Origin: Xanthostigma xanthostigma
Taxonomy: Eukaryota; Arthropoda; Insecta; Raphidioptera; Raphidiidae
DNA: 64,000 nucleotides
Direction of reading: 5' to 3'
NCBI GenBank assembly: GCA_963575645.1
Contig: OY754465.1
Location: forward strand, 47,394,401 to 47,458,400
Notes under the pieces: model-generated
Seen by the model: only the letters and a program-made list of their open reading frames with translations
Databases searched by the model: none
What the model was told of the DNA's origin: nothing
Translations under genes and position numbers: made by a program
In this document: positions 1 through 11,445 of the stretch, in pieces
Position numbering within the stretch: the first letter of the stretch is position 1
Layout: every line of letters begins with the position of its first letter

Positions 1-639
1 AAATAATATAAACGATTTTTTTTTATTTTTGGTTGTTTCTTACAGAGTAAAGAACTTCCCAAAATCCACTGAAGTTCGTTAATTATTGTTCGTTACAATA
101 GGTGATTTTTATATCGTTAAATTATCTTATTCATTTATATTTTGAAAACTGGCCACAGGTGACCCAATGACATTTTTTTGACGTTATACTTCTTTTGGGC
201 CGTTATAAAAAAATGAGAGAATATTTTTACCATATAAGATCACAATTAACAAGCTTGGAAGTAATTATGAACTTAAATCGATGTAAAAATGGTTCTAAAA
301 ACGCTAGTTTAGCGGTATGTGCAAAACACAATATTGTAATGCGTAAAGAAATGCGATATAGGTCTTCAGCTTCCAGATATTCTAGTATATAATATACTAT
401 ATTCATACATTCATCAGTTTGAAATGCGTATACAAATAGCCTGTTTGCTAGAGTATAATCAATGAAGCTATCTTGTCATTCACATTTACTATAACAACAT
501 ACACAGCCCATCTCATCCATACGTACATATACAGGATGTCACTCAATAAATACCCAAAACTCATCTCTCAGTCCTTTTTTACACTAAGATGCCAGCCACC
601 CTCGACACCGGTGACTCTGCTTATTATTGGGTATTGATT
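1..639. other. AT-rich DNA with no supported gene
   Basis: I see no coding region, RNA gene or complete mobile element here. The stretch around 530-560 starts with TA followed by CAGGATG, an end sequence like that of the TA-flanked elements elsewhere in the window, but no partner end was found. Confidence 0.5.
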
Positions 640-1236
640 GTTATGGAGCCTATTAGATTAGGACAGCCGGTGGCGTTGCCACAACCTGGCTGCCGTGCCA
701 CGCGACCACGTTGACAGCCACGGGTGGCAGAGAGTCGCGACGGAGCATTGTATCATATCGAGCCTACTGTACTGGGATGCCAGGCGGCGCGGCCAGTCCC
801 GCCACTACTTGGTTTGGCTACCAAGTGGTTTGTGTACTTGGTACTTAAGGTTCAAATTACGGGTTCTTCAACTGCACAAATGAAATATTCGGTTTTCACT
901 TTTGTGTCCAATAACTTCTGGCATTCTTTCAAGGCTTCTTCCTGCTTCTTACGTTTTCCTTTTGTCTTGTTTACACTTTTACTTCCACTCCTTTCAGAAT
1001 GTGCAGTTTACTAGACATACTGAAGTACACAATACGCGTAATAAAACAGTGCGTAGAAAAGAGTCCGAGGAAAACAGAAACCAGACTGCTCGGCAAGTGA
1101 GAATGACCAAACTAAAGTAGAACCGAACAACGAGTGATTGGCTGCGCCACCGGTTGCCCTGCACGCATCGCCGACGGAGTCACCGGTGGCGCAGCTGGTT
1201 GCGCCGCCTGATGGCCTAGCCTAATAGAGTCCTAAC
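640..1236. mobile_element. Non-autonomous DNA transposon with imperfect terminal inverted repeats
   Basis: The ends are imperfect inverted repeats: GTTATGGAGCCTATTAG at the left matches the complement of CTAATAGAGTCCTAAC at the right, and the similarity continues inward through a GC-rich GGTGGCG/CGCCGCC block. The interior is richer in G+C than the surroundings. I could not define a convincing target-site duplication, so the superfamily is unknown. A short open frame on the minus strand is listed separately. Confidence 0.5.
852..1007 (-). pseudogene. Possible short coding relic inside a TIR element
   Basis: On the minus strand a 51-codon open frame lies inside the TIR element and ends in TGA. 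Its translation has a basic, coiled-coil-like stretch, KTKGKRKKQEEALKECQKLL, then a short mixed tail ending in EEPVI. The composition looks more like real protein than its AT-rich neighbours. It has no start codon of its own; an ATG just upstream lies in another frame that closes after about 15 codons, which would fit a frameshifted gene or a captured exon. I do not recognise the family. It could be the accessory protein relic of a DNA transposon, or chance. Confidence 0.2.
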
Positions 1237-2145
1237 ATTTTTTATCAGTGTAACTTTTTATAATAAAACTCTACCACGCGTTCCTATGGCTCTGTCAGAA
1301 AAAAATAAACTATACTCGCGAAATGAACGCTATTATAAGCGACACAACTCAATTCCAAAGCAATGTCACACGAAGTAATTAAATGAAAATAAAAATAAAT
1401 CGAAATCTATGAAAATTCAATTTAACCATTCAGTCGGAAACAGCAAAGTGACAACAGCTCTCATGAAGCGCGCTGTCCGGCATGAACAATGTTTAATATT
1501 GCGTGTGTTGCCGTTACGTTCAACAGATGGCGCTCCCATGGCCGTAAAATATTTAATATTTATCTTGCAATCGAAGGCGCTATTTTTTCAAAAAAAGCCT
1601 CTGGTTTTTTATTTATTCTTGTGAATGCTTGTGAATGCTATATAGGAAATAGTAGATTGTATACGTCATTATATTGCGACATTTATGACATTATGAGGCA
1701 CAACTTTTCAAAACATTCTATATATTATATACGTGTGCATGTATGTATATTTTTCTCTTTTATACATTTGTTGTCTCGCTTTATGTAGTGTAGATAGAAA
1801 CATTGAATTAGAATTGTAATCCTTGGATTTGGGCCACATGTGGCCTTGAGAGAAGATTTAAACATATTTTTCGTAGAAAACAGTAGAAAACATTTTTTTC
1901 TTTCGCTTGTAAAGCATGTGTATAGACAACGCTGTACTAGTACACATAGCATTGCCAAATATATGTAAATATTATGTAAGTATATGCAATGTTTTTTTTT
2001 ACTTTGAACCCACAAACCGGGGTACTAATAAGCATGATAATTATTTTATTATTTTTTAGGTATTATAAAATCACTATGTATACGGAAAATCTTCTATAAT
2101 TATTGTTTATTTTCTACTCTAAAAAAATATTTTTCCAAAACATAA
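1237..2145. other. AT-rich DNA with no supported gene
   Basis: Open frames here are short and their composition follows the base composition. A run of pyrimidines ending in TTTTTTAG directly before GTATTA (about 2041-2066) resembles an acceptor fused to a donor, but the donor half is weak. Nothing else was found. Confidence 0.5.
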
Positions 2146-2376
2146 TCTTTACTTATACTAATATTATAAAGAGGTAAAGTTTGTAATTTTGGATGTAGGA
2201 GGTAATCTCCGAAACTATTCATCTGATTTCAAAAATTTTGATTCATCACTGTTTAGAATAGACCTTCAGGATGGACATAGACTATATATTATCGCCTTAA
2301 AATAAAACTGCTTTTTGTGGAGACGAATTTTGCAACGTAAGTCTACAAATTCGGGCGAAGCCGGACCGGGTCACTA
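2146..2376 (+). mobile_element. Short non-autonomous Helitron-like element
   Basis: It begins A|TC and runs into ACTAATATTATAAAGAGG, close to the 5' terminus of the better-preserved Helitron-like copies in this window. It ends with a GC-rich GGGCGAAGCCGGACCGGG hairpin region and a degraded CTAT instead of CTAG. The internal piece GGATGGACATAGACTATAT is echoed near 48740-48770. The degraded 3' end lowers confidence. Confidence 0.5.
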
Positions 2377-2509
2377 TGATTTATAAAAATAATGTTTCGC
2401 TGACAAAGTTACCAATAGTATGGCCGAAACTCGACACGTATTGTAGATGTTTCCATTACGTCTTCATTTTTCATTTAAAATAGATAAAAAAATCTCGAAA
2501 ACCGAAAGC

Positions 2510-3115
2510 TCGTTGTAGTTAAATTTGATTTGTATACTAATGTTGATTTGTAGAAAACGTTGTCAGAAAATCGAATCTGACAATGACCACACAAATTTAT
2601 CCATAAAAAAGCATAGTAGAATTTCAAATCGAATTTGCTAAAAAAATAATTTATCGATTTAAAGGATATTCTTTTTGACGTGATAACGTCTTATAAATTG
2701 ATGAAACACCGGCTGCCTGCACGAAAATGTGTAACGTTCCGAGAGCGCAGTAATGTATTATTAAATATGATATTCGAGCGGAATACGTTATCACGTAAAA
2801 CTATCGTCCGTAAACCGACTTTACAGACAACCAATTTTTTTTTTAAACTGTATATACCTATACTATACATGTATTTATTGACTTTTTTTATACAAGTTCC
2901 ATTTTCAAACGACATAATTGGTAAAAACTTGGCTTAAAAAGCGATTTTTTTCTATGTAGAACAATAGTTTGTTTTTATGCGAGTATAATCTAATGTTCTA
3001 AATTAAAGGTAGTTTAAATATACGACTTTAAACTAATTTAGAATCACAATCTAAGGTCATTTTTAAATAAGATTTTTTGACAATGCTTTCTGCAACCCCG
3101 CATATTCACAAGGTA
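2510..3115. repeat. R61-family interspersed repeat interrupted by a REP copy
   Basis: Blocks such as TTTTTGACAATGCTTTCTGCAACCC, taken in parts, and 'ATCTAATGTTCT' recur near 25640-26160 and 61600-62000. The three copies share a motif order: a TTGTCA block, a region with TCTACATAGAAA-like sequence, and a final TTTTTGACAAT block before a run of Cs. In this copy a REP element (2672-2844) sits in the middle. No coding capacity was found, and the ends are uncertain. Confidence 0.45.
2672..2844 (+). repeat. REP-family copy, internally deleted
   Basis: The left end is TTTTTGACGTGATAACGTCT and the right end passes through ACGTTATCACGTAAAACT to ACAGACAACCAATTTTT. Both ends match four other copies in the window (20406-20715 minus, 30866-31407 plus, 58230-58852 minus, 54801-54960 5' part only). 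This copy keeps about 70-80 bp of each end and lacks the interior of the long copies. The ORFs crossing it are shadows. Confidence 0.7.
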
Positions 3116-4262
3116 TTTCATAAACTGTGCATCAATGCTGACTATTAGGTGAAGTATATATTTTAGGTAAAATAATAAATATTATATCAAGGTTTTATGA
3201 GCTATCTCTAGTTATTTTTTAACAGACTTCAAAAAAGATGAGGTTATATTATGATCGACGCGTATGTTTTTTTAATAATGTATGTTCAAAACATAACTTT
3301 TTAAGGGGTTGACCGATTTGAAAAATTTCAACGCCATTTCGCTCAGAATATTTCCGTTTGGTACCATAATTTTTAACAAAAATTGGTAGTCGTTTTTAAA
3401 TGACTTCAAACAAGAAGATATTTTTTATATATTATGTTACCTTATATCCCCCGCATTTGTAAATTGATTTTGATGAATCTTTTTCTATTTGACATATCTA
3501 CCGTTCTTTTAGTTTTAAGTATTGAACTATTAGAAAAGAAGGCGATTAATAACGTGCAAACTACATATTGTAAAGTCACCAAAAAATTTAACCTCCTTCA
3601 AAACGCGGCACCAATTTAATAAATCTAAGTACATAAAACGTGAGAGTAATCAAATAGGTACCGACCTCAAAACTTTGTTATTTTACGTGTTTAAGTGATC
3701 CGTTTTGAAGAAGTTTCAATTTTTTTAAAGTGTTTTTTTATCAAGTTAGACACCAAATGGTTACCGTAATACTCTATATGTGTGAAAGTCCATCATGATA
3801 AATTTTATTTTGGAATATACAACGCTTTGGTGGTACATATTTTCATGAAGTTTTGGGAATGTCCCGATAGTTTTGTTAGGTCGGTGTACGTTGTATATAT
3901 GTGTGTTATAGAGGGGAACAATATCTATATAGGACAAAATAATATTTTTAGTCGGAAAATTGAGTGGCGACAGTATAGCTGCCGTTATGGCCGACGGGAA
4001 ACTTAACGAAAGGAGTCTCTCTGTCTGCACTACAGAACATGGACATAACGCTGGTTTCTGTGCTGCCTCTGGTAACGTGTTGTGTCTCAGTTTAATATTT
4101 TATGACGGCTTCCCGCCAATATTATTCGCATCGATTACACGTTCGACAACTGAGATCATCTGCATCTGAAACGTTATTATGTATTCAACGTTGTCATGGT
4201 AGGAATAATAGTTTAAAAGCGGTTAGCGAATGCCAAGGTTAGTTGAATACAGATGTTACTTT
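3116..4262. other. AT-rich DNA with no supported gene
   Basis: Several overlapping short open frames occur on both strands around 3760-4170, but none has a recognisable motif, splice context or composition unlike the background. No repeat copy was matched to another part of the window. Confidence 0.45.
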
Positions 4263-4560
4263 GTTCTATCAAGCGCGGGAATGACGTCAGCTCGCGGACG
4301 GTTCATATTTTTATCAATAATGACAAGATCAAAAATGTCAATTAGATATATTGAACTAGGACTACGTAAATCCCTTACCTTAAAAATCAATTTATTGCAA
4401 ATAATATCAAAATTCTGTTTTTTGATTTTTATAACATTTGATAACTACTGCCATTAAAGTTTATAAATAACAGCCGTTGCTTTAACTGAGAGGTCCTCCG
4501 GATGTATTTTCTCTACTACTATTCAATGGAATGAGGCAACCTCTGTAATTTGCTAATCTT
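4263..4560. repeat. Interspersed repeat, copy 1 of 2
   Basis: This stretch shares with 24570-24850 a series of blocks in the same order: a TGACGTCAG box, GGACCGTTCATATTTTTATC, taken as related, GGACTACGTAAATC, TTATTGCAAATAATATCA, and a terminal GAGGCAACCTCTGTAAT. The distant copy opens with ACAGAGATTGCCTCATTCC, the inverted form of the closing block, so the family probably has terminal inverted repeats. Confidence 0.55.
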
Positions 4561-5764
4561 GTGATACATAATATGTTACACTGAACGAGCGAAGACAATG
4601 GATTTCGTTTAAGCTCAATCCCAAGAGCTAGCGAGTGTTGTATCGTTTCAATTCAGTCAAATGTAGGCACATTCAACAGGTATCGCACTTATTTAAAGAC
4701 AGTTGTGAGATACTAAAGCAAAATCTACACCAGTGACCATTTATTATTAATTGTTACACCATATAATTTTATGATAGATTAAAAATCGGTTTTAAACTGA
4801 TTATAGCTATTTAAAGGTTATTATTATGATTATATCTTATATCAAAATTGGTTTTTTAAAATTAAAATGTATCAACATCTAATTTTAAATGTTATAATAC
4901 GTTTGATGTTTGATGGAGAGGTGCCATTTGGATGCTACAGCTTCTTTTGATATATTTTTATTAAACTTAATCCAGAAGCTTTGTTCGAGTTTTAATAAAA
5001 TTTTCTTGTAAATTGTTACTATAATAACATTTTTCAAGTATTTTTAATCAGTGATGTTTTACTTTGTATTTAACTTTCAATAGAGTAAGCGATTTTGGCT
5101 ATTTAAATTTCAACCACGATTTTTAATGTCGTCCAAAAGTCATAGATTGTAGATTATAGACGCTAAACAGCTGAAGTCATCAGGGTGTATAGTTGTTCTA
5201 TTAAATGACCGTATAAATTTAATTCTTGAGATTTAGTTTTTGCTTTAATTGTAGTAGATATTCTTGAGCCTCAATAGAATAAAATGCTGAATTTTAGTGC
5301 CCAACTCTTGAGTTAGAATTGAAACACGACAAATAGCATTATACTCACTAAAGTTTTATTTTGTTTTGTTTAGTTTTGTGTTCTTTTTTTGGCTGTATGC
5401 CAATTAGTGTGTTATTATAGACTGTACTCGTATGTGGGAGTTTTAATTTTATTTTTATGGTCACTATTTTATAGTAAGTTGATTTTACAACGTTGTCTGA
5501 GCATCTTATGCTGTAGTATATTGCTTCACATGTCTATATTACACTTAATTGATATTACTAATTGTATAATAATTATTTGGCCATTCGTTCTGACTTTGTG
5601 CAACGTTAAATTATATTTAAGCCATCTTAATTTCTACAATATACGTCATATTTAGGAGAATATATTTTTTAATGTTTTTCACAAAATGATATTTGAGAAT
5701 CTGAGCTGATTATAATTAAACAACCATTTTTCAACGAACTGTTGTCAAAAATGATTTCTATATA
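4561..5764. other. AT-rich DNA with a short recurring motif
   Basis: The only recognisable piece is near 5145-5190, where GATTATAGACGCTAAACAGC followed by TGAAGTCATCAG recurs at 21740-21785 (inverted), 54340-54380, and in shorter form at 7765-7795 and 59810-59830. It looks like the end of a dispersed repeat. No gene was found. Confidence 0.45.
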
Positions 5765-6986
5765 GTTAAAGCAATGGTGCGTATTTCAATCGGTGGAAAG
5801 CAACTGGATGACTCTTGGTATTTGAGTTCCTGAAGCAATTTGGAAACTTTTTTGTTCAGTACCTCATAACCCCAAAATGGAAGGAATCGGAGAAAAGGGG
5901 GGGGGGGGGTCAAAACGTAAAAAAAAATTGTTTAGAAACCAAATGGAAAGGCGGTAGCATTAAAGTACGTGTACTCACTATTGTTTAAAAAAATTGTCAT
6001 CCGAAACGTGCGGACGGTTTGCGCGAACCGATTTTTTGAAAATCGGAAAAAAAAAATTGTGTCGCAACCGGTTGCGATTTTGAGGAAAATTCTTGTTTTT
6101 GTTCAGAGATGCTGTAAAAAAATTGTCATCCGTTTCTGCTGGACGGATTTTGAGGAATTAAAGGTTTGAGTGGCTAAAATTCTCAATTTTTCACTAGCTT
6201 TTTTCAAACATCATAAAAAAATTGCTAAAATTGTTAAAAACGGATGACGTTTCTTATACATGTTCTCAGAGGGTCCAACTATAATATGTATCAATGTCAT
6301 CCGTTTTTATAACATTTAACCCCATTTTTCAACCCCTTACTTTTGTGCGATATTAATCAGAATATTGAGGTTAGACTCGTTTCTGATGGCATACAGATAA
6401 CGTACACAACCCCTTTAGGGGTTGAAAAATGGGGTTAAATGTTATAAAAACGGATGACATTGATACATATTATAGTTGGACCCTCTGAGAACATGTATAA
6501 GAAACGTCATCCGTTTTTAACAATTTTTGCAATTTTTTTATGATGTTTGAAAAAAGCTAGTGAAAAATCGAGAATTTTAGCCACTCAAACCTTTAATTCC
6601 TCAAAATCCGTCCAGCAGAAACGGATGACAATTTTTTTACAGCATCTCTGAACAAAAACAAGAATTTTCCTCAAAATCGCAACCGGTTGCGACACAATTT
6701 TTTTTTTCCGATTTTCAAAAAATCGGTTCGCGCAAACCGTCCGCACGTTTCGGATGACAATTTTTTTAAACAATAGTGAGTACACGTACTTTAATGCTAC
6801 CGCCTTTCCATTTGGTTTCTAAACAATTTTTTTTTACGTTTTGACCCCCCCCCCTTTTCTCCGATTCCTTCCATTTTGGGGTTATGAGGTACTGAACAAA
6901 AAAGTTTCCAAATTGCTTCAGGAACTCAAATACCAAGAGTCATCCGGTTGCTTTCCACCGATTGAAATACGCACCATTGCTTTAAC
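5765..6986. mobile_element. 1.22-kb foldback element with near-perfect long inverted repeats
   Basis: The arms 5765-6337 and 6417-6986 are reverse complements, separated by a loop of about 79 bases. I found only about three substitutions plus a homopolymer length change (13 G at 5897-5909 against 10 C on the other side), so the arms are more than 99% identical. The outer end is GTTAAAGCAATGGTGCG on both sides and is flanked by TA at 5763-5764 and 6987-6988, the duplication expected of Tc1/mariner-type or other TA-targeting transposons. Identical 66-residue open frames at 5969-6169 (plus) and 6585-6785 (minus) are mirror images, not genes. It has no transposase, so it would be a non-autonomous element. 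Confidence 0.85.
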
Positions 6987-6988
6987 TA

Positions 6989-9180
6989 ATAACTTTCTAT
7001 AACAGTACAAAAAATCATTGTGACACTACAAAGTAAAAGTAAACATTTTACCTTCAGTAGTACTGTTTTTTCATAAAATATCTAGATTTTCTGTGTTCAT
7101 ATTTAGAATTCTTAAATTATATTGTATTAAAAAGTAATTTTTACTGTATAAATGTATTTTTAAATTAAGAATTTCAATTAAACACACAAAAATATAACGT
7201 TTGTATACTCTGACTTCATTTGTATTTGTTTTTAATTAATCTCAACACCATTGTTTCATTCAAAATTAAAATTTATGATTCTCAAAACTTCATGCTTGTA
7301 TTATTATTATTTAGTTTATCCTTATGAAAGTCCACAAAGCATTGACAGTGGATTTACGTTGAACAGACATTTGGAAAGCTTCCCCATTGAAAGGATTTCG
7401 CTTTCATTATATTAATTGCACCACAATAACTCCTCTGTGTTGGATACATACCTACATATTGTATACAGGTTGTCTCAGAAGTACTTTTTTGTATACTTAC
7501 GCTTATTTAAGGCTTTCTTTATATTTCTTTATATTTGTTATAGTGTAATCTGTTATTGGGTTTATACCTGTTGATTATTATAATAATAAATAAATAAATA
7601 AATAAATAATAATTATATTTTTTCAACATTTTTATCTACGATTAAACAACACCAAAAACAGCGTCATATTCAAGCGACGATGTTTCATTTATCGGAGTAA
7701 CGTGAAATAATCGGATTTTAAATTATTATTACTGTGAGTTCATGTCTAAAACTAAGGAGTTTGGCTGTTGAGGATCTATAATCTGCAATCTCTCACACGT
7801 ATCCAAAATTTCAAAAAGTTACACATTTTTAAAGGGAGGATACGGAAAGAGTGCGATCACTCAGGGTTTGCGGCATTCGAAAGGATTTATTGAGACTTGG
7901 ATATGATCATATTTTGGAGTCAATCGGTCACGTAGTTTCAAAGTTATTCAAAGAATAAAAATTAAAAAACAATTTTTTGTCGCTTAACTCCTAATCTGGT
8001 TGTTTATACAGTGATCAGAAAAGTTCAATAAAACTTAAATTAGCCTAAATATAAAAGCCTGTTACAATATAACTTTAAAATCAGTAAAATGAAAAATGAT
8101 AGATAACGATTTTTTTCCTGACAAATTCTTAACTTTTTTTATAACGTCATTTAATGTAAGTAAATTTTCGAGCGAGTGTGTATTTGCAATTCTGTTGAGT
8201 ATTAATAACACTGTTGTTTGCTACACTTGTTGAGAAACATCCATAGTTCCATCGCTATATATTAGAAAAATGTATTTTTCAAGCGCTGTCACCGTCGGGA
8301 TACGAACCCCGAATCTTTCCACTTTCCCAGCGGATTGAGTTTCTTTACTTTACAGTCTCTTTTATAAACACAATACTATCAACTTATTTTAATGCATTTA
8401 ACAGTACATATCAAGGAGTTTTAGGGTCAGCCCACAGGTCAACCTATTTCAATATTTTGTTATTAGATTCGAATACGGTGGAATTACATAATAACCTCTA
8501 AAAAGGAGAAATATGGCACACTGCTCGTAATACGACATGGCCTATAACAAAAGTCACTTTCGTGACGTTTAACCGTATTCACTCATGCCGCTACTTTTGG
8601 GATTTGACACGAAGCGATACGACATCTGGTGACAGAAATTTAAACCATAAACCCTTTACATTTTACTTGGTGATAGTATTACTATATATGTACGAAAAAT
8701 GGCGGATTTGACATTACAGTTGGCCTAAATTCCGTCCATATATAAAAAATAGCAAAAAGTTGAGGATGGTGGTCAGTAAAGTTGATTACACATCAAGAAT
8801 TGTAGTATGTGGTAGAGAGTTGCGTAGCTCGAGGCTCTGTAAAAATTTTAATGGTTTGGGGATAAAATAATGTTGCTAGCGTGCAACTTAAGGTCTCAAA
8901 AATGACAAAAAAATGTGTGTGTAGTCGAGTGACAAAGAACTCGCATAGTTGAGGCACATATGTATGTGGCAGATAATAATTATATGACGAAATGACAAAA
9001 ACAGACTAAATAAACGGGCTTAAGTCATTGTTTGATTAATTAATCCAATGTGCTGTCACGATCATCACGTTGAACGGAAGGGACTTTGTGGGGTTGTCAT
9101 ATATATTGTGGACATTTTGTTATTATGTAATTCGTTTGCACATCATGTGGTAACAAAAAAGTATACGTGAGCTATTTCGC
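6989..9180. other. AT-rich DNA with a simple repeat and a tRNA-like fragment
   Basis: An (AAAT)n/(AAT)n simple repeat lies at 7578-7612. Around 8283-8330 the minus strand reads CGGGGTTCGTATCCCG in a tRNA T-arm-like context. The rest has no supported gene. Confidence 0.45.
8283..8335 (-). repeat. tRNA-like 3' fragment, probably a SINE remnant
   Basis: On the minus strand CGGGGTTCGTATCCCG forms a T-stem and loop containing a B-box-like GGTTCGTATCC, preceded by a short variable-region-like piece. No acceptor stem or anticodon arm can be completed, so it is not a tRNA gene. It may be part of a tRNA-derived SINE. Confidence 0.3.
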
Positions 9181-9235
9181 ATTAGAAGTGAAATTTCTTA
9201 GGTTCTACCACTTGTTCACGATTTTATTATTTCAG

Positions 9236-9543
9236 GATTAGGAAATGGTTATGTGAAATTTGTTACCGTGGCTAGAAAAATGCTACGCACTTCGCATGCT
9301 TTGACAGAGAGAGTAGAAATGATTTCCTCTCAACTGCCGGTTGAAGTCGAAGAAGGGGAAACGTTTCACTTTACGTCTCATCCAGGCCAATTTACGTCCT
9401 TATCGCGCTTAAAAAAGTTTCACTGCGAAAAAATATTTACTGAAAGTAGCACAACAACTCGAAGAAAATTGAAATGGTTTTTTCCGTTTAATTTTCATTC
9501 GCTTTCCCATAAACGTATAGTGTATACTTTAAGAAAATACTAA
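9236..9543 (+). CDS. Candidate terminal exon of an unrecognised gene
   Basis: A pyrimidine-rich tract ends in TTTATTATTTCAG at 9235, a good 3' splice site. From 9238 one frame stays open for 101 codons to TAA at 9541-9543; the other two frames close within 14 codons of the acceptor. AATAAA follows immediately (about 9544), as expected for a last exon with a very short 3' UTR. The translation is hydrophilic and mixed (for example MISSQLPVEVEEGETFHFTS, then a basic tail ending YTLRKY) and the segment is richer in G+C than its flanks. I do not recognise a domain. The exon would be entered in phase 2. An intronic alternative last exon of a + strand gene is the most natural reading; a chance open frame of about 100 codons is the alternative. 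Confidence 0.35.
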
Positions 9544-9549
9544 AATAAA

Positions 9550-10985
9550 TAAAACTGAATACTTCAGATAAAAAGCTTTCTTTTTACAATATGGATGACC
9601 TTTAATTGAAAATCTTTTATCAATAATGGAGAATATTGTAATATTACAATCTACAAATTCAGACTTTTACAACATTTGTAAAATTTACTCTAAAATTGAT
9701 AGGGACCAAAACATGTATTGAAAAATTGTCATGGGTAGTTACCTAATGGCATCAGGCGCCACTCATATCATTGAATTTACCACATTGTCTGCTATTTATA
9801 TATTTTTAAATTTTTTAATCAATTATTGTCGTACAGTGCGAGTAGATGAATTACAGGACATTTGGATGCGATAGAGAAATTTGTGAACAAACAAGTTGAA
9901 AAGGTTTTCCAGCCATGGCTTTTTATACTGAACCTCCTCGATATTTTTTTAGTGAGAAGAACTGGGGAACCAAGGGTGCATACTCTGCTGTATGTTAGAA
10001 ATTGAAAAAAAAACAAAGAAAAGCCTTTTTTTAATATATAATAATATGGCATAGATGTAAAAATAATCTTGATGTCGGCCGGGATCGAACCGGCGACCCG
10101 GAGCTCAATGGATGTTTAGCTACTTTTGTGGTATTAGTTGTCCATACTATATACAGATACTGTGCAATAATATATTATTATGGTATTAGTTGACAAAAAT
10201 AATAAAACTAATACAGAACGCATTTAAATATGGTTCTATTCTGATAGAAAACAAAGCGAACAAAAAATAATCAAAGGCTCATTCGTCAAGGTTTGCGACC
10301 TGTATCGTTCGAACGTACGTAGAAACCAACCAAGAACTGCCGTTCACACTTTTCAGTAAAATTTTCAGAACTTATTATGGATTCGATTCAATCTAAAAAT
10401 GGTTCCATTTTATGGAATGGAATCTTTCCTTTTCAAAAGCTACTGTTTGAATGTTTTTCGTGCGAAATTAACGTAGATATATCTACATCTATGAACGAAA
10501 CTCAGCACTGATGCGTAAATAATAGAACTATATCGCAACCGGTGTGTGCAGTTATTATATCTCTCACAAATTTTGATCGAAATCATCGAGCTAAAGCCAG
10601 TTTATGGTTAAGGGAAATAGAGTTGAGTTGAAAAAATACAGGGCGTATCTGAGTATACCATATATTCTTAACTAACGATAAGTTCTTCATCGTTTTCCTT
10701 TTCCTTGTTCACCCTTCTGTATATGTATAACGGTTAATGATTGAAAACGGGCAACGCTTACGCTGAAGTGTAATTAGGAAAATTGATGTGTTTCGCGTGA
10801 ACAGTGTTAAGCATAAATACGTCATAAACACTGTTCTATATTTTTTATTCCTCCTGAGGCCGATTTATATTGAGTACGCAGTGAGACTAAAATAAAGTGC
10901 AATGTACGAAGATATTTAAAGGCAATATTATTTTTTGTTAAAGAAAATACAGAAAATAATTATCGATATATCAATTTATATAATA
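9550..10985. other. AT-rich DNA with one tRNA-like fragment
   Basis: Apart from the tRNA-like piece at 10071-10125 nothing is supported. The block GCGAAATTAACGTAGATAT near 10461-10480 recurs near 42195-42215 with its downstream GAACGAAACTCAGC, so a further dispersed repeat is present, but its limits are not clear. Confidence 0.4.
10071..10125 (-). repeat. tRNA-like 3' half, probably SINE-derived
   Basis: On the minus strand the T-arm GCCGGTTCGATCCCGGC forms a perfect stem-loop with a canonical B box, followed by CGACATC. The upstream half does not give a D-arm or an anticodon arm, so a functional tRNA is unlikely. Confidence 0.35.
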
Positions 10986-11110
10986 CTAGCGACCCGGTCT
11001 GGCTTCGCCCCGGTGCAAATTGTCTCTCTCCCCGCGAGAAACCATAAATTTAAATTAGTATTTTTTACACTAATCTATATCAATGCTAATCTATACTAAT
11101 ATAACAAAAA
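10986..11110 (-). mobile_element. Helitron-like 3' end, truncated
   Basis: On the minus strand this ends in a GC-rich CGGGGCGAAGCCAGACC hairpin followed by GGGTCGCTAG|T, the CTAG|T terminus shared by the other Helitron-like copies. The 5' end (A|TC...) is missing; the sequence fades into AT-rich DNA before the next element. Confidence 0.55.
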
Positions 11111-11141
11111 AAATGTATGATATTCCAAACTTATCTATACT

Positions 11142-11445
11142 TCTATACTAATATATAAAGCTGAAGAGTTTGTTTGTTTGAACGCGCTAATCTCAGGAAC
11201 TACTGGTTCAAATTGAAAAAAAAAATTGTTGAATAGCCCATTTATCGAGGAAGGCTATAGGCTATATAATATCACGCTACGATCATTAGGAGCGGAGCAT
11301 TAATGAAAAATGTTTCAAAATGTATTTAAAAAATAAGCTTCTATTTATGTGAAATGCACTAACTAGATATACTCATATTAGCATTGTAAGTACACAACCC
11401 CGGCTGGCTCAATCGGTAGAGCATGCGACTGTCAATATCAGCGGT
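11142..11445 (+). mobile_element. Helitron-like 5' half carrying a tRNA-Lys-derived segment
   Basis: It begins TCTATACTAATATATAAAGC and continues through GAAGAGTTTGTTTGTTTGAA and GCGCTAATCTCAGGAACTAC, the reverse complement of the right ends of 12864-13546, 15841-16853 and 21872-22446. At about 11399-11430 it contains CCGGCTGGCTCAATCGGTAG, the D-arm half of tRNA-Lys, after which similarity stops. It is therefore a 3'-truncated copy in the opposite orientation. Confidence 0.65.

Noticed and set aside
2041-2070. Third recursive splice site (TTTTTTAG joined to GTATTA)
   Set aside because: The donor half is weak (no GTRAGT), so it is not counted with the two better sites.
5969-6785. Two identical 66-residue open frames on opposite strands
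   Set aside because: They are mirror images caused by the inverted repeat and have no protein-like composition.
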